A stretch of 64,000 bases of DNA from Arachis hypogaea (lineage: Eukaryota; Streptophyta; Magnoliopsida; Fabales; Fabaceae). Positions 42,855 through 53,810 of the stretch are shown piece after piece. Every line of letters begins with the position of its first letter. The stretch's first letter is position 1. The DNA is taken from positions 55,593,559 to 55,657,558 of the forward strand of contig NC_092040.1 in assembly GCF_003086295.3 (NCBI RefSeq), given 5' to 3'. The notes beneath the pieces were generated by a model. The model was not told the origin of the DNA. It did no database searches and saw nothing but the letters and a program-made list of their open reading frames with translations. The translations under genes and the position numbers were made by a program.

Positions 42855-43526
42855 TGGCGTTTAACCTCCAGTTTAACCTTAAACTGGAAGTTAAACGCCA
42901 GAATAAGGAATGCACCAAATGCTGAAAGTGGCGTTTAACCTTCAGTTTAAGGTTAAACTGAAGGTTAAACGCCAGAATCATGAAAGCTGAGAAAAGAGGA
43001 AACTGGCGTTTAACCTCAAACTGAAGGTTAAACGCCAGAATGAGAATGGCACCAAGGGAGTGATTCCACGTTTAACCTCCAGTTTGACCTCAAACGGGAG
43101 GTTAAACGTGTTCGAACACATTGTGCACCAGGAAGCCATTTCCACGTTTAACCTCCAGTTTGACCTCAAACTGGAGGTTAAACGTGTTTGACATTCACAC
43201 TCCTGGGCTACCTTCTTCATTCCCACGTTTAAGCTCCAGTTTGACCTCAAACTGGAGCTTAAACGTGTTCGGCGTTTTTGCTCCTCCAGGGTTGCCTTCT
43301 CATTTCCACGTTTAAGCTCCAGTTTGACCTCAAACTGGAGCTTAAACGTGTTCGACCAAGAATTGCCTCCAGGATTGCAATCTTCATTTCCACGTTTAAG
43401 CTTCAGTTTAAGGCTGAAGCTTAAACGTGTTCGATCAATTACCCTCCTGGGTTGCTTTCTTCCAATTCCACGTTTAAGTTTCAGTTTAACCTTAAACTGA
43501 AACTTAAACTTCAACTTAAACGCCAC
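42855..43526 (+). repeat. Hairpin array in 5' LTR of J
   Basis: Consecutive inverted repeats of 34-60 bp, each a different sequence but the same plan: GGCGTTTAA or ACGTTTAA, then CCTCCAG/GCTCCAG/GCTTCAG, a short centre, and the inverse. Two of them are shorter than in the 3' LTR (12 bp at about 43014 and 5 bp at about 43408). Confidence 0.9.
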
Positions 43527-43845
43527 TCTTTGAAAGGGTTTCTGGGCCAATTATATTGAGGTTTAAGTTAGCATTTGAGCACAAATATTAACTTAAACCT
43601 ATTATGGTATGAAACCCAATTGAATATCATGGTTTATGGGATTGGGCCTGAAGAATTGATGAGTCTGGAACTTCAAATTGTTGAGTCTTGCATCATTACT
43701 TGTTTATCACTAAGTTTGCTCAATGAATGTTACAGAATTGGATCACAGCCTCATCATGATTATAGACCATAAACCCAAAGAAAAAGGAAATCAAGGAAAG
43801 GCCTCAAAGCCCAAGAAACACAACAGAAGCTCAATTTAGAAAGTG

Positions 43846-43855
43846 TATAAAAAGG
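43846..43855 (+). promoter_or_regulatory. TATA box of 5' LTR J
   Basis: TATAAAAAGG; the 3' LTR has TATAAATAGG at 59483-59492. Position just after the hairpin array and before the U5 half fits a pol II core promoter. Confidence 0.6.
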
Positions 43856-44760
43856 ATAGAATTGAAGTTAGTTAGCACTTTTGGACACTTTAGAACTTTT
43901 CATATATTGTAATTGAATTCAGAGCTATGAATCACTAAACCCCTTTCATTGGGTTAGGGAGCTCTATTGTAATTCAATGAATCAATAATAGTTTTATCTT
44001 CTTCTTCAATCTTTTCTCTTGAATTTTGTTAGAAAGCTTCTCGATCTAATTCCATTGGGTAGTTGTCTTGGGAAAGAAACTACCCATAATTGGAATCCTT
44101 CGGAACCTTGGGAAAGGAATGGAGGATTCATGCTAGAGAAGCTTTCTCATAGTGAATTGGATTGGGGTTTGGATGGATATTGTGACATGTAATCCTACCA
44201 AATTGTGGTTCATGAAACTGTGTGGTATAATCAGTGATCGAGCATCATCTCTTCTTATGAACATTTAAACCAAGGGATTGGGAATTTGTTTGTTTTTAGA
44301 GAGAATTGGTGAGCCAAGGAATTGGGATCCAATCATATAAGATTGCCAAGCAAAATTCAATGAATGCATTGGTTGAGGAAGAGATGAAAATGTTTTGATT
44401 CGGAGATCTCAATATCTCCTAATACCCAATGAACTCCCCATTTCTGATCTACACTTTCTCTTTACATTCTGCAATTTAATTTCATGCAATCACCCCCATC
44501 CCTTTTAATTTTAGCAATTTAATTTCTAGCTCTTTAATTCATGTAATTTAATATTCCGCAATTCTCATCTAAATCTTGATTCCGCTCAACTAGAACAAAC
44601 TTCTAATCCGAATTGCTCATTCAACCAATCCTTGTGGGATTCGACCTCACTCTATTGTGAGTTTTTACTTGACGATAACCGGTGCACTTGCCAGAAGGAA
44701 TTTTTGCCGATTGTGCAATTTCCTAAATCGTAGCATCAAGTTTATGCTAGATCAAGTTTA

Positions 44761-44778
44761 TGGCGCCATTGCCGGGGA
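44761..44778 (+). other. Primer-binding site of element J (tRNA-Asp)
   Basis: TGGCGCCATTGCCGGGGA, one mismatch to the tRNA-Asp complement, 6 nt after the LTR. Confidence 0.87.
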
Positions 44779-45038
44779 TTGGTTTTCGATTGACAATTCT
44801 CAAATTGGAAGTTAACTAGATTGAGCATTTTTCTTGTTTTGTTAATTTAGTTCAAGTTACTTGTTGAATTTAATTTCTGCACACTCTGTTATTTGCTTTT
44901 TCTTTCTTATGCCTTTCATTTCAAGCAACTAACTCACTGACCCACTAACTATTTGAATTAATTCCTCAACTGCTCTAACCATACTCTTCCATTAACCAAT
45001 AGTATTCAACTTGTTTGTTGCTTGTGGTGTGTTCTTGT

Positions 45039-46217
45039 ATGACAGGTAGGTGAGGAGAGACATCAACTCCTCCATATACCGAACCAGAGAGGACCCTTCA
45101 TAGACTTAGAAGGGAAGTAAGAAGGAAGAGGGTACTGGGAGAAGAAGAATCTGAAGGAGAATCTGAGGACAACTTTGAAGAAGCTCTAGATCTCAACATG
45201 GATAGAGAAGTTCACAACCATGAGAGGGTTGATGGAAACAATGCCATTCCTGAGAGGAGGGTTCTTGGTTCATACATAAACCCAACCTCTGGGAATTGTG
45301 GTAGTAGCATTCAGAAACCACCCATTCAGGCCAACAATTTTGAACTCAAACCACAGCTCATATCATTGGTGAAGGATCATTGTTCATTTGGTGGAAGTGC
45401 TAATGAAGATCCAAACCAACATCTCACCAAATTCCTAAGAATTTGCGACACTGTGAAGTCCAATGGAGTCCAGGAAGATGCCTATAAACTGCTCTTGTTC
45501 CCATTTTCACTTAGGGACAAGGCAGCTAAGTGGCTGGAATCATTCCCAAGGGATAGCCTAACAACCTGGGATGAGGTGGAGAGCAAGTTTCTGGCACGTT
45601 TCTACCCCCCACAAAAGGTCAATAGGCTTCGATCTGAGGTTCAGACTTTTAGACAACAAGATGGTGAGACGCTCTACGAGGCATGGGAGAGGTTCAAAGA
45701 GTTGACAAGGAAATGCCCACCAAACATGTTCCCTGACTGGGTGCAATTGCATATTTTCTATGATGGACTTTCTTATGAATCAAGGAAGGCTGTAGACCAT
45801 TCATCAGGAGGTTCATTGAACAGGAAAAAGACTGTGGAAGAAGCCATTGAAGTGATTGAGACAGTGGCTGAGAATGAGTACTACTATGCTTCAGAGAGGC
45901 ACAACACTAAGGGAGTCATGGAGCTGAACCATGTTGATACAATCCTAGCCCAAAACAAGGTGTTTTCCAAGCAACTAGCAGAGCTCACCAGGAAATTAGA
46001 CACAAAGCAAGTGGCTGCAATACACACACAAGATCAAGAGGAAGTAAGCATTGAAGGAAATAATTGGGAAGAGGCTAACTATGTGGGAAACCAACAAAGG
46101 CAATCATATGATCCACATTCCAACACTTACAACCCAGGATGGAAAAACCACCCAAACTTTGGGTGGGGAAACCAGCAAAGCCAACCACAAAACCACAAAC
46201 CTTACAACCACAACTAA
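45039..46217 (+). pseudogene. gag: Element J gag, first assembled copy, two in-frame stops
   Basis: The family-equivalent start ATG at 45039 (MTGR) meets TGA at 45051-45053; the frame then reads TPPYTEPERTLHRLRREVRRKR, an acidic stretch, and MDREVHNHERVDG from ATG 45198, where a 339-codon frame runs to TAA at 46215-46217. Core motifs GNCGSSIQKPPIQANNFELK, RICDTVKSNG, RFYPPQKVNRL, ARKCPPNMF-like TRKCPPNMF, and NHPNFGWGNQQ. Either translation starts at 45198 or the TGA is a lesion. Beyond the TAA the same frame continues without a break into the rest of gag and PR (46371 on). The TAA is also in the second copy (52285-52287), so it is real rather than an assembly error. Confidence 0.85.
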
Positions 46218-49200
46218 CATAACAATTCCACATACCAAAACTCCAACCAAAGATCATACCAAGCCACACAAAACACTTACTCCCAACCACCATATCATGG
46301 CCAAAATAACCAATCTGACCAATCCAATCCGAACCAACAATTTCAAGATCAATTAAACAGGATAGAAGGAATGCTTGCAACCATGAGTCAAGACATAACC
46401 GATTTGAAAGCTTTTAAGGAAGAAGTAAATTCTAACTTGCAAAACCAAGGAGCTGCCATCCAGAAGCTAGAAAATCAAATTGTGTATTTGTCTAAGCAAA
46501 CCCCTGGGCCAAGCGTTTCTCATGCTGCCAAGGCTATTGCAAGGGAAGAATGTAAAGCCATAACACTCAGAAGTGGAAAGAAGCTAAGGGAGATCTCAAA
46601 GGAAACCACAGAGGATGAAGCAAAGGAAGATGTGGGAGACAAGGAACAGGGACAATCTTTTACACCATCTGCAACAAAAGAAAAAGAAAAAGAGGTCCTG
46701 AAGCCTTATACACCCAAAGTACCATATCCTCAGCGGTTGATGAAAAGTGAAAAGGATGGCCAATTCTCCAGATTCTTGGAAATTTTCAAGAAGCTTCAAA
46801 TCAACATTCCGTTTGCTGAGGCAATAGAGCAAATGCCACTCTATGCAAAATTCTTAAAGGAATTAATGACCAAGAAGAGAAGCTGGAGAAATGAGGAAAC
46901 TGTGTTGTTAACTGAAGAATGCAGTGCCATCATTCAACACAAATTGCCTCAGAAATTGAAGGATCCAGGCAGTTTCCAAATCCCCTGCATCATAGGAGAA
47001 GTCATGGTGGAGAAGGCCTTATGTGACTTAGGGGCCAGTATCAATTTGATGTCTCTAACAATGATGAAAAGAATAAAGATTGAGGAAGCCAAACCAACAA
47101 GAATGGCCCTCCAATTGGCAGATCGAACTTTTAAGTTCCCTCATGGGATAGTTGAGGATTTGTTGGTGAAAGTGGGAGATTTTATATTTTCGGCCGATTT
47201 TGTGGTGTTAGATATGGAGGAAGAAGCCAAAGCTTCCATAATTCTGGGAAGACCCTTCCTGGCTACTGCTGGAGCCATCATAGATGTCCAAAAGGGTGAA
47301 CTCACTCTTAGACTACATGATGAGAAATTGGTGTTTAACGTATTCAAGGCAATGAGCTATCCATCAGAATCACTAAAGGAATGCATGAGGGTGGATGTGG
47401 TGGACATTGCAATACAAGAAACCTTTGAGGAAACCACAAGGGAAGTTTCAGAGGAGGAGTTCACCAAGGATATTGAAGTTAGTGACATCAAGGCTGCTGA
47501 AACAACCATGCTAAGCATGCCAGAGAAAGTGAAAGAAGAAAAGGAAGCACCAAAACCTGAGCTCAAAGCATTGCCCCCTAATCTCAAGTATGCATACTTG
47601 GGTAGTGATGAGAGCCATCCTGTTATCATTAGCTCTGCCCTGAGCCAAAAACAGGAAGAAGAATTGATCAAGGTGCTACAAACTCATCAAGATGCCATTG
47701 GATGGACCCTAGCTGATTTGAAGGGGATAAGTTCATCCATATGCATGCATAAAATCTTGTTAGAAGAGGATGCTAGACCCTCCATTCAAGCTCAGAGAAG
47801 GTTGAATCCCGTCATGAAAGAAGTGGTACAAAAGGAGGTCATGAAGTTATGGCAGGCAGGGGTAATCTACCCCATTTCTGACAGCCCATGGGTTAGTCCC
47901 ATCCATGTAGTTCCCAAGAAAGGTGGCATAACTGTGGTGCCAAATGAGAGGAACGAACTCATACCCACAAGAACTGTCACTGGGTGGAGGATGTGCATAG
48001 ACTACAGGAAGCTCAATGAAGCCACCAGAAAAGATCATTTTCCACTCCCATTCATGGATCAGATGCTTGAAAGGCTTGCAGGACATGCTTATTATTGCTT
48101 TCTGGATGGATACTCAGGCTATAATCAGATAGTAGTTGATCCAAGAGATCAAGAGAAAACATCATTTGTTTGTCCATATGGAGTTTTTGCGTATAGACGC
48201 ATGCCCTTTGGATTGTGCAATGCACCTGCAACTTTCCAAAGGTGCATGTTGTCCATCTTTTCGGACATGATCGAAAAGTTATTGAAGTTTTCATGGATGA
48301 TTTTTCTATGTTTGGAAATTCTTTTCCTAGCTGCCTACACCACCTTGCCTTGGTGCTTAAGAGATGCCAAGAGACCAACCTAGTATTAAACTGGGAAAAG
48401 TGTCATTTCATGGTCACAGAAAGAATAGTCCTTGGCCATAAAGTGTCTAATAGAGGCATTGAGGTGGACAAAGCTAAGGTGGAACTCATTGAAAAACTAC
48501 CTCCACCAAGTAATGTCAAGGCAGTTAGGAGTTTTTTGGGACATGCTGGCTTTTACAGAAGGTTTATTAGAGACTTTTCTAAAATAGCTAAACCTTTGAG
48601 TAACTTGCTTGTCTCTGATACACCTTTTGTATTTGATAAAAATTGCATGCTAGCCTATGAACTTTTGAAGCAAAAACTTTCCTCTGCACCTATCATTGCC
48701 CCACCTGATTGGAACTTACCTTTTGAACTGATGTGTGATGCATCAGACCTTGCTATTGGGCAGTGTTAGGACAAAGGAAAGACAATTTGGTACATGTGAT
48801 TTATTATGCCAGTAAGGTCTTGAATGATAACCAAAGGAATTACACAACCACTGAAAAAGAACTCTTGGCAATAGTCTTTGCATTTGACAAATTTAGATCA
48901 TATCTCATTGGGTCTAAAGTCATTGTCTTCACTGATCATTCAGCTTTAAAATACTTACTTGCTAAACAAGAATCCAAACCAAGACTTATTAGATGGGTTC
49001 TTTTGTTGCAGGAATTTGACATTGAAATCAAAGACAAGAAGGGTGTAGAGAACAAGGTAGCAGACCATTTATCAAGGATACTATGTGAAGAAGGAAGCAC
49101 ACAAAGCACACATATAAATGAGTGCTTTCCTGATGAACAACTCATGGTAATTCACAAAGCACCCTGGTTTGTAGACATATCAAACTTCAAGGCCACTGGG

Positions 49201-50252
49201 AGTTTTCCGTTGGAATTTAACAAGCATCAAAGGAAGAAATTGGTAAATGATGCCAAATACTTCATCTGGGACGAACCATACTTGTTCAAAAAATGTTCGG
49301 ATGGCATACTAAGAAGATGCATATCAGAGGAAGAAGGAAGGGAAGTCTTATGGGACTGCCATGGCTCCACTTATGGAGGACATTTTGCAGGAGAAAGAAC
49401 AGTAGCTAAGGTGTTGCAGTGTGGTTTTTATTGGCCCACTATCTTCAAAGATGCAAAGGAACTAGTGAAGCACTGCCATGAATGCCAGAAAGCGGGGAAC
49501 CTGCCAAGAAGAAATGAAATGCCACAACAATTCATTCTGGAACTTGAATTGTTTGATGTATGGGGGATAGATTTCATGGGACCCTTTCCCACCTCATACT
49601 CAAATAATTACATTCTTGTGGCAGTAGACTATGTCTCCAAATGGGTTGAAGCAATAGCAACTCCAACCAATGATAATAAGGTGGTCATGAACTTCCTCAG
49701 AAAACACATTTTTTGCCGTTTTGGGGTTCCAAGAGCAATCATCAGTGATGGAGGAAGCCACTTCTGCAACAAACCATTAGAGGCATTGCTTCTAAAATAT
49801 GGAGTCAAACATAAGGTAGCCACACCATACCATCCACAGACAAGTGGGCAAGCTGAAATATCTAATAGGGAACTCAAAAGAATCTTGGAAAAGACTGTGG
49901 GAGCTTCAAGGAAGGACTGGTCGATTAAGCTAGATGATGCTCTTGGGCATATAGGACAGCTTTCAAAACACCAATTGGAATGTCTCCTTACCAACTAGTA
50001 TATGGAAAGGCTTGCCATTTGCCACTGGAGTTGGAGCACAAGGCATTCTGGGCCTTGAAACTCTTAAACTTGGACAGCAAAGCTGCTGGAGAAAGTAGGA
50101 TGTTGCAAATTCAAGAGTTGGAAGAATTCAGAGCTGAAGCTTATGAGAATGCCAAAATTTACAAAGAAAGAGCAAAGAAGAAGCATGACAGCAACATAGC
50201 CCCAAGGAAATTTGAAGAGGGACAAAAAGTATTGCTCTACAATTCTAAAGGT
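46218..50252 (+). pseudogene. pol: Element J gag C terminus, retropepsin, RT, RNase H, integrase: first assembled copy
   Basis: In frame with gag up to about 48280: coiled-coil LQNQGAAIQKLENQIVYL, EECKAITLRSGKK, retropepsin ALCDLGASINLMSL (DLGAS at 47025), then RT ([42 protein letters not shown]). One-base losses relative to the second copy near 48281 (before FMDD), 48759 (RNase H) and 49943 (integrase) break the frame into 46371-48383, 48215-48769, 48763-49998 and 49980 onward. The copy ends at the N gap within the integrase tail. All three losses lie in the last 2 kb before the gap and are absent from the other copy, so they are probably consensus errors. Confidence 0.85.
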
Positions 50253-51252
50253 NNNNNNNNNNNNNNNNNNNNNNNNNNNNNNNNNNNNNNNNNNNNNNNN
50301 NNNNNNNNNNNNNNNNNNNNNNNNNNNNNNNNNNNNNNNNNNNNNNNNNNNNNNNNNNNNNNNNNNNNNNNNNNNNNNNNNNNNNNNNNNNNNNNNNNNN
50401 NNNNNNNNNNNNNNNNNNNNNNNNNNNNNNNNNNNNNNNNNNNNNNNNNNNNNNNNNNNNNNNNNNNNNNNNNNNNNNNNNNNNNNNNNNNNNNNNNNNN
50501 NNNNNNNNNNNNNNNNNNNNNNNNNNNNNNNNNNNNNNNNNNNNNNNNNNNNNNNNNNNNNNNNNNNNNNNNNNNNNNNNNNNNNNNNNNNNNNNNNNNN
50601 NNNNNNNNNNNNNNNNNNNNNNNNNNNNNNNNNNNNNNNNNNNNNNNNNNNNNNNNNNNNNNNNNNNNNNNNNNNNNNNNNNNNNNNNNNNNNNNNNNNN
50701 NNNNNNNNNNNNNNNNNNNNNNNNNNNNNNNNNNNNNNNNNNNNNNNNNNNNNNNNNNNNNNNNNNNNNNNNNNNNNNNNNNNNNNNNNNNNNNNNNNNN
50801 NNNNNNNNNNNNNNNNNNNNNNNNNNNNNNNNNNNNNNNNNNNNNNNNNNNNNNNNNNNNNNNNNNNNNNNNNNNNNNNNNNNNNNNNNNNNNNNNNNNN
50901 NNNNNNNNNNNNNNNNNNNNNNNNNNNNNNNNNNNNNNNNNNNNNNNNNNNNNNNNNNNNNNNNNNNNNNNNNNNNNNNNNNNNNNNNNNNNNNNNNNNN
51001 NNNNNNNNNNNNNNNNNNNNNNNNNNNNNNNNNNNNNNNNNNNNNNNNNNNNNNNNNNNNNNNNNNNNNNNNNNNNNNNNNNNNNNNNNNNNNNNNNNNN
51101 NNNNNNNNNNNNNNNNNNNNNNNNNNNNNNNNNNNNNNNNNNNNNNNNNNNNNNNNNNNNNNNNNNNNNNNNNNNNNNNNNNNNNNNNNNNNNNNNNNNN
51201 NNNNNNNNNNNNNNNNNNNNNNNNNNNNNNNNNNNNNNNNNNNNNNNNNNNN
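50253..51252. other. Assembly gap (1000 N)
   Basis: Exactly 1000 N, the form of a placeholder of unknown length. Flanked by the two overlapping copies of J, so the true gap may not exist. Frames drawn through it are meaningless. Confidence 0.98.
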
Positions 51253-53810
51253 AGAAGCTTAGATCTCACATGGATAGAGAAGTTCACAACCATGAGAGGG
51301 TTGATGGAAACAATGCCATTCCTGAGAGGAGGGTTCTTGTTCATACATAAACCCAACCTCTGGGAATTGTGGTAGTAGCATTCAGAAACCACCCATTCAG
51401 GCCAACAATTTTGAACTCAAACCACAGCTCATATCATTGGTGAAGGATCATTGTTCATTTGGTGGAAGTGCTAATGAAGATCCAAACCAACATCTCACCA
51501 AATTCCTAAGAATTTGCGACACTGTGAAGTCCAATGGAGTCCAGGAAGATGCCTATAAACTGCTCTTGTTCCCATTTTCACTTAGGGACAAGGCAGCTAA
51601 GTGGCTGGAATCATTCCCAAGGGATAGCCTAACAACCTGGGATGAGGTGGAGAGCAAGTTTCTGGCACGTTTCTACCCCCCACAAAAGGTCAATAGGCTT
51701 CGATCTGAGGTTCAGACTTTTAGACAACAAGATGGTGAGACGCTCTACGAGCATGGGAGAGGTTCAAAGAGTTGACAAGGAAATGCCCACCAAACATGTT
51801 CCCTGACTGGGTGCAATTGCATATTTTCTATGATGGACTTTCTTATGAATCAAGGAAGGCTGTAGACCATTCATCAGGAGGTTCATTGAACAGGAAAAAG
51901 ACTGTGGAAGAAGCCATTGAAGTGATTGAGACAGTGGCTGAGAATGAGTACTACTATGCTTCAGAGAGGCACAACACTAAGGGAGTCATGGAGCTGAACC
52001 ATGTTGATACAATCCTAGCCCAAAACAAGGTGTTTTCCAAGCAACTAGCAGAGCTCACCAGGAAATTAGACACAAAGCAAGTGGCTGCAATACACACACA
52101 AGATCAAGAGGAAGTAAGCATTGAAGGAAATAATTGGGAAGAGGCTAACTATGTGGGAAACCAACAAAGGCAATCATATGATCCACATTCCAACACTTAC
52201 AACCCAGGATGGAAAAACCACCCAAACTTTGGGTGGGGAAACCAGCAAAGCCAACCACAAAACCACAAACCTTACAACCACAACTAACATAACAATTCCA
52301 CATACCAAAACTCCAACCAAAGATCATACCAAGCCACACAAAACACTTACTCCCAACCACCATATCATGGCCAAAATAACCAATCTGACCAATCCAATCC
52401 GAACCAACAATTTCAAGATCAATTAAACAGGATAGAAGGAATGCTTGCAACCATGAGTCAAGACATAACCGATTTGAAAGCTTTAAGGAAGAAGTAAATT
52501 CTAACTTGCAAAACCAAGGAGCTGCCATCCAGAAGCTAGAAAATCAAATTGTGTATTTGTCTAAGCAAACCCCTGGGCCAAGCGTTTCTCATGCTGCCAA
52601 GGCTATTGCAAGGGAAGAATGTAAAGCCATAACACTCAGAAGTGGAAAGAAGCTAAGGGAGATCTCAAAGGAAACCACAGAGGATGAAGCAAAGGAAGAT
52701 GTGGGAGACAAGGAACAGGGACAATCTTTTACACCATCTGCAACAAAAGAAAAAGAAAAAGAGGTCCTGAAGCCTTATACACCCAAAGTACCATATCCTC
52801 AGCGGTTGATGAAAAGTGAAAAGGATGGCCAATTCTCCAGATTCTTGGAAATTTTCAAGAAGCTTCAAATCAACATTCCGTTTGCTGAGGCAATAGAGCA
52901 AATGCCACTCTATGCAAAATTCTTAAAGGAATTAATGACCAAGAAGAGAAGCTGGAGAAATGAGGAAACTGTGTTGTTAACTGAAGAATGCAGTGCCATC
53001 ATTCAACACAAATTGCCTCAGAAATTGAAGGATCCAGGCAGTTTCCAAATCCCCTGCATCATAGGAGAAGTCATGGTGGAGAAGGCCTTATGTGACTTAG
53101 GGGCCAGTATCAATTTGATGTCTCTAACAATGATGAAAAGAATAAAGATTGAGGAAGCCAAACCAACAAGAATGGCCCTCCAATTGGCAGATCGAACTTT
53201 TAAGTTCCCTCATGGGATAGTTGAGGATTTGTTGGTGAAAGTGGGAGATTTTATATTTTCGGCCGATTTTGTGGTGTTAGATATGGAGGAAGAAGCCAAA
53301 GCTTCCATAATTCTGGAAGACCCTTCCTGGCTACTGCTGGAGCCATCATAGATGTCCAAAAGGGTGAACTCACTCTTAGACTACATGATGAGAAATTGGT
53401 GTTTAACGTATTCAAGGCAATGAGCTATCCATCAGAATCACTAAAGGAATGCATGAGGGTGGATGTGGTGGACATTGCAATACAAGAAACCTTTGAGGAA
53501 ACCACAAGGGAAGTTTCAGAGGAGGAGTTCACCAAGGATATTGAAGTTAGTGACATCAAGGCTGCTGAAACAACCATGCTAAGCATGCCAGAGAAAGTGA
53601 AAGAAGAAAAGGAAGCACCAAAACCTGAGCTCAAAGCATTGCCCCCTAATCTCAAGTATGCATACTTGGGTAGTGATGAGAGCCATCCTGTTATCATTAG
53701 CTCTGCCCTGAGCCAAAAACAGGAAGAAGAATTGATCAAGGTGCTACAAACTCATCAAGATGCCATTGGATGGACCTAGCTGATTTGAAGGGATAAGTTC
53801 ATCCATATGC
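51253..53810 (+). pseudogene. gag-pro: Element J gag and retropepsin, second assembled copy, multiple one-base losses
   Basis: Repeats 45179-47744 of the first copy. Single-base losses near 51260, 51269, 51339, 51750, 52484, 53316, 53776 and 53789 (all relative to the first copy) break the frame; the pieces are 51437-51775, 51772-52287, 52506-53351 and 53396-53779. The losses cluster within 2.6 kb after the gap and stop beyond it. The shared TAA of gag is at 52285-52287. Nothing here suggests an independent gene. Confidence 0.85.

Larger units (their letters stand above)
42531..44754 (+). repeat. 5' LTR of element J (2224 bp) with hairpin array
   Basis: TGATGCCAAG...TGCTAGATCA. Nine long hairpins lie between 42855 and 43526: three bounded by TGGCGTTTAA/TTAAACGCCA (42855-42900, 42929-42974, 43004-43037) and six bounded by CACGTTTAA or close variants. 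TATAAAAAGG at 43846-43855. U5 stem CTCAC/GTGAG at 44646-44661. The end repeats ATCAAGTTTATG across the LTR border. Confidence 0.93.

Noticed and set aside
42855..43526. CRISPR-like array of repeats and spacers
   Set aside because: Units are unequal hairpins within a plant LTR; no constant direct repeat, spacers or cas genes.
42978..43550. 190-aa minus-strand frame with repeated 'LKLKRG' peptides, also at 58598-59137
   Set aside because: Read-through of the J hairpin array; not conserved in frame between the two LTRs.
50253..51252. Long frames of 387-456 codons on both strands through the gap
   Set aside because: They consist mainly of N; only the ends are real J sequence.
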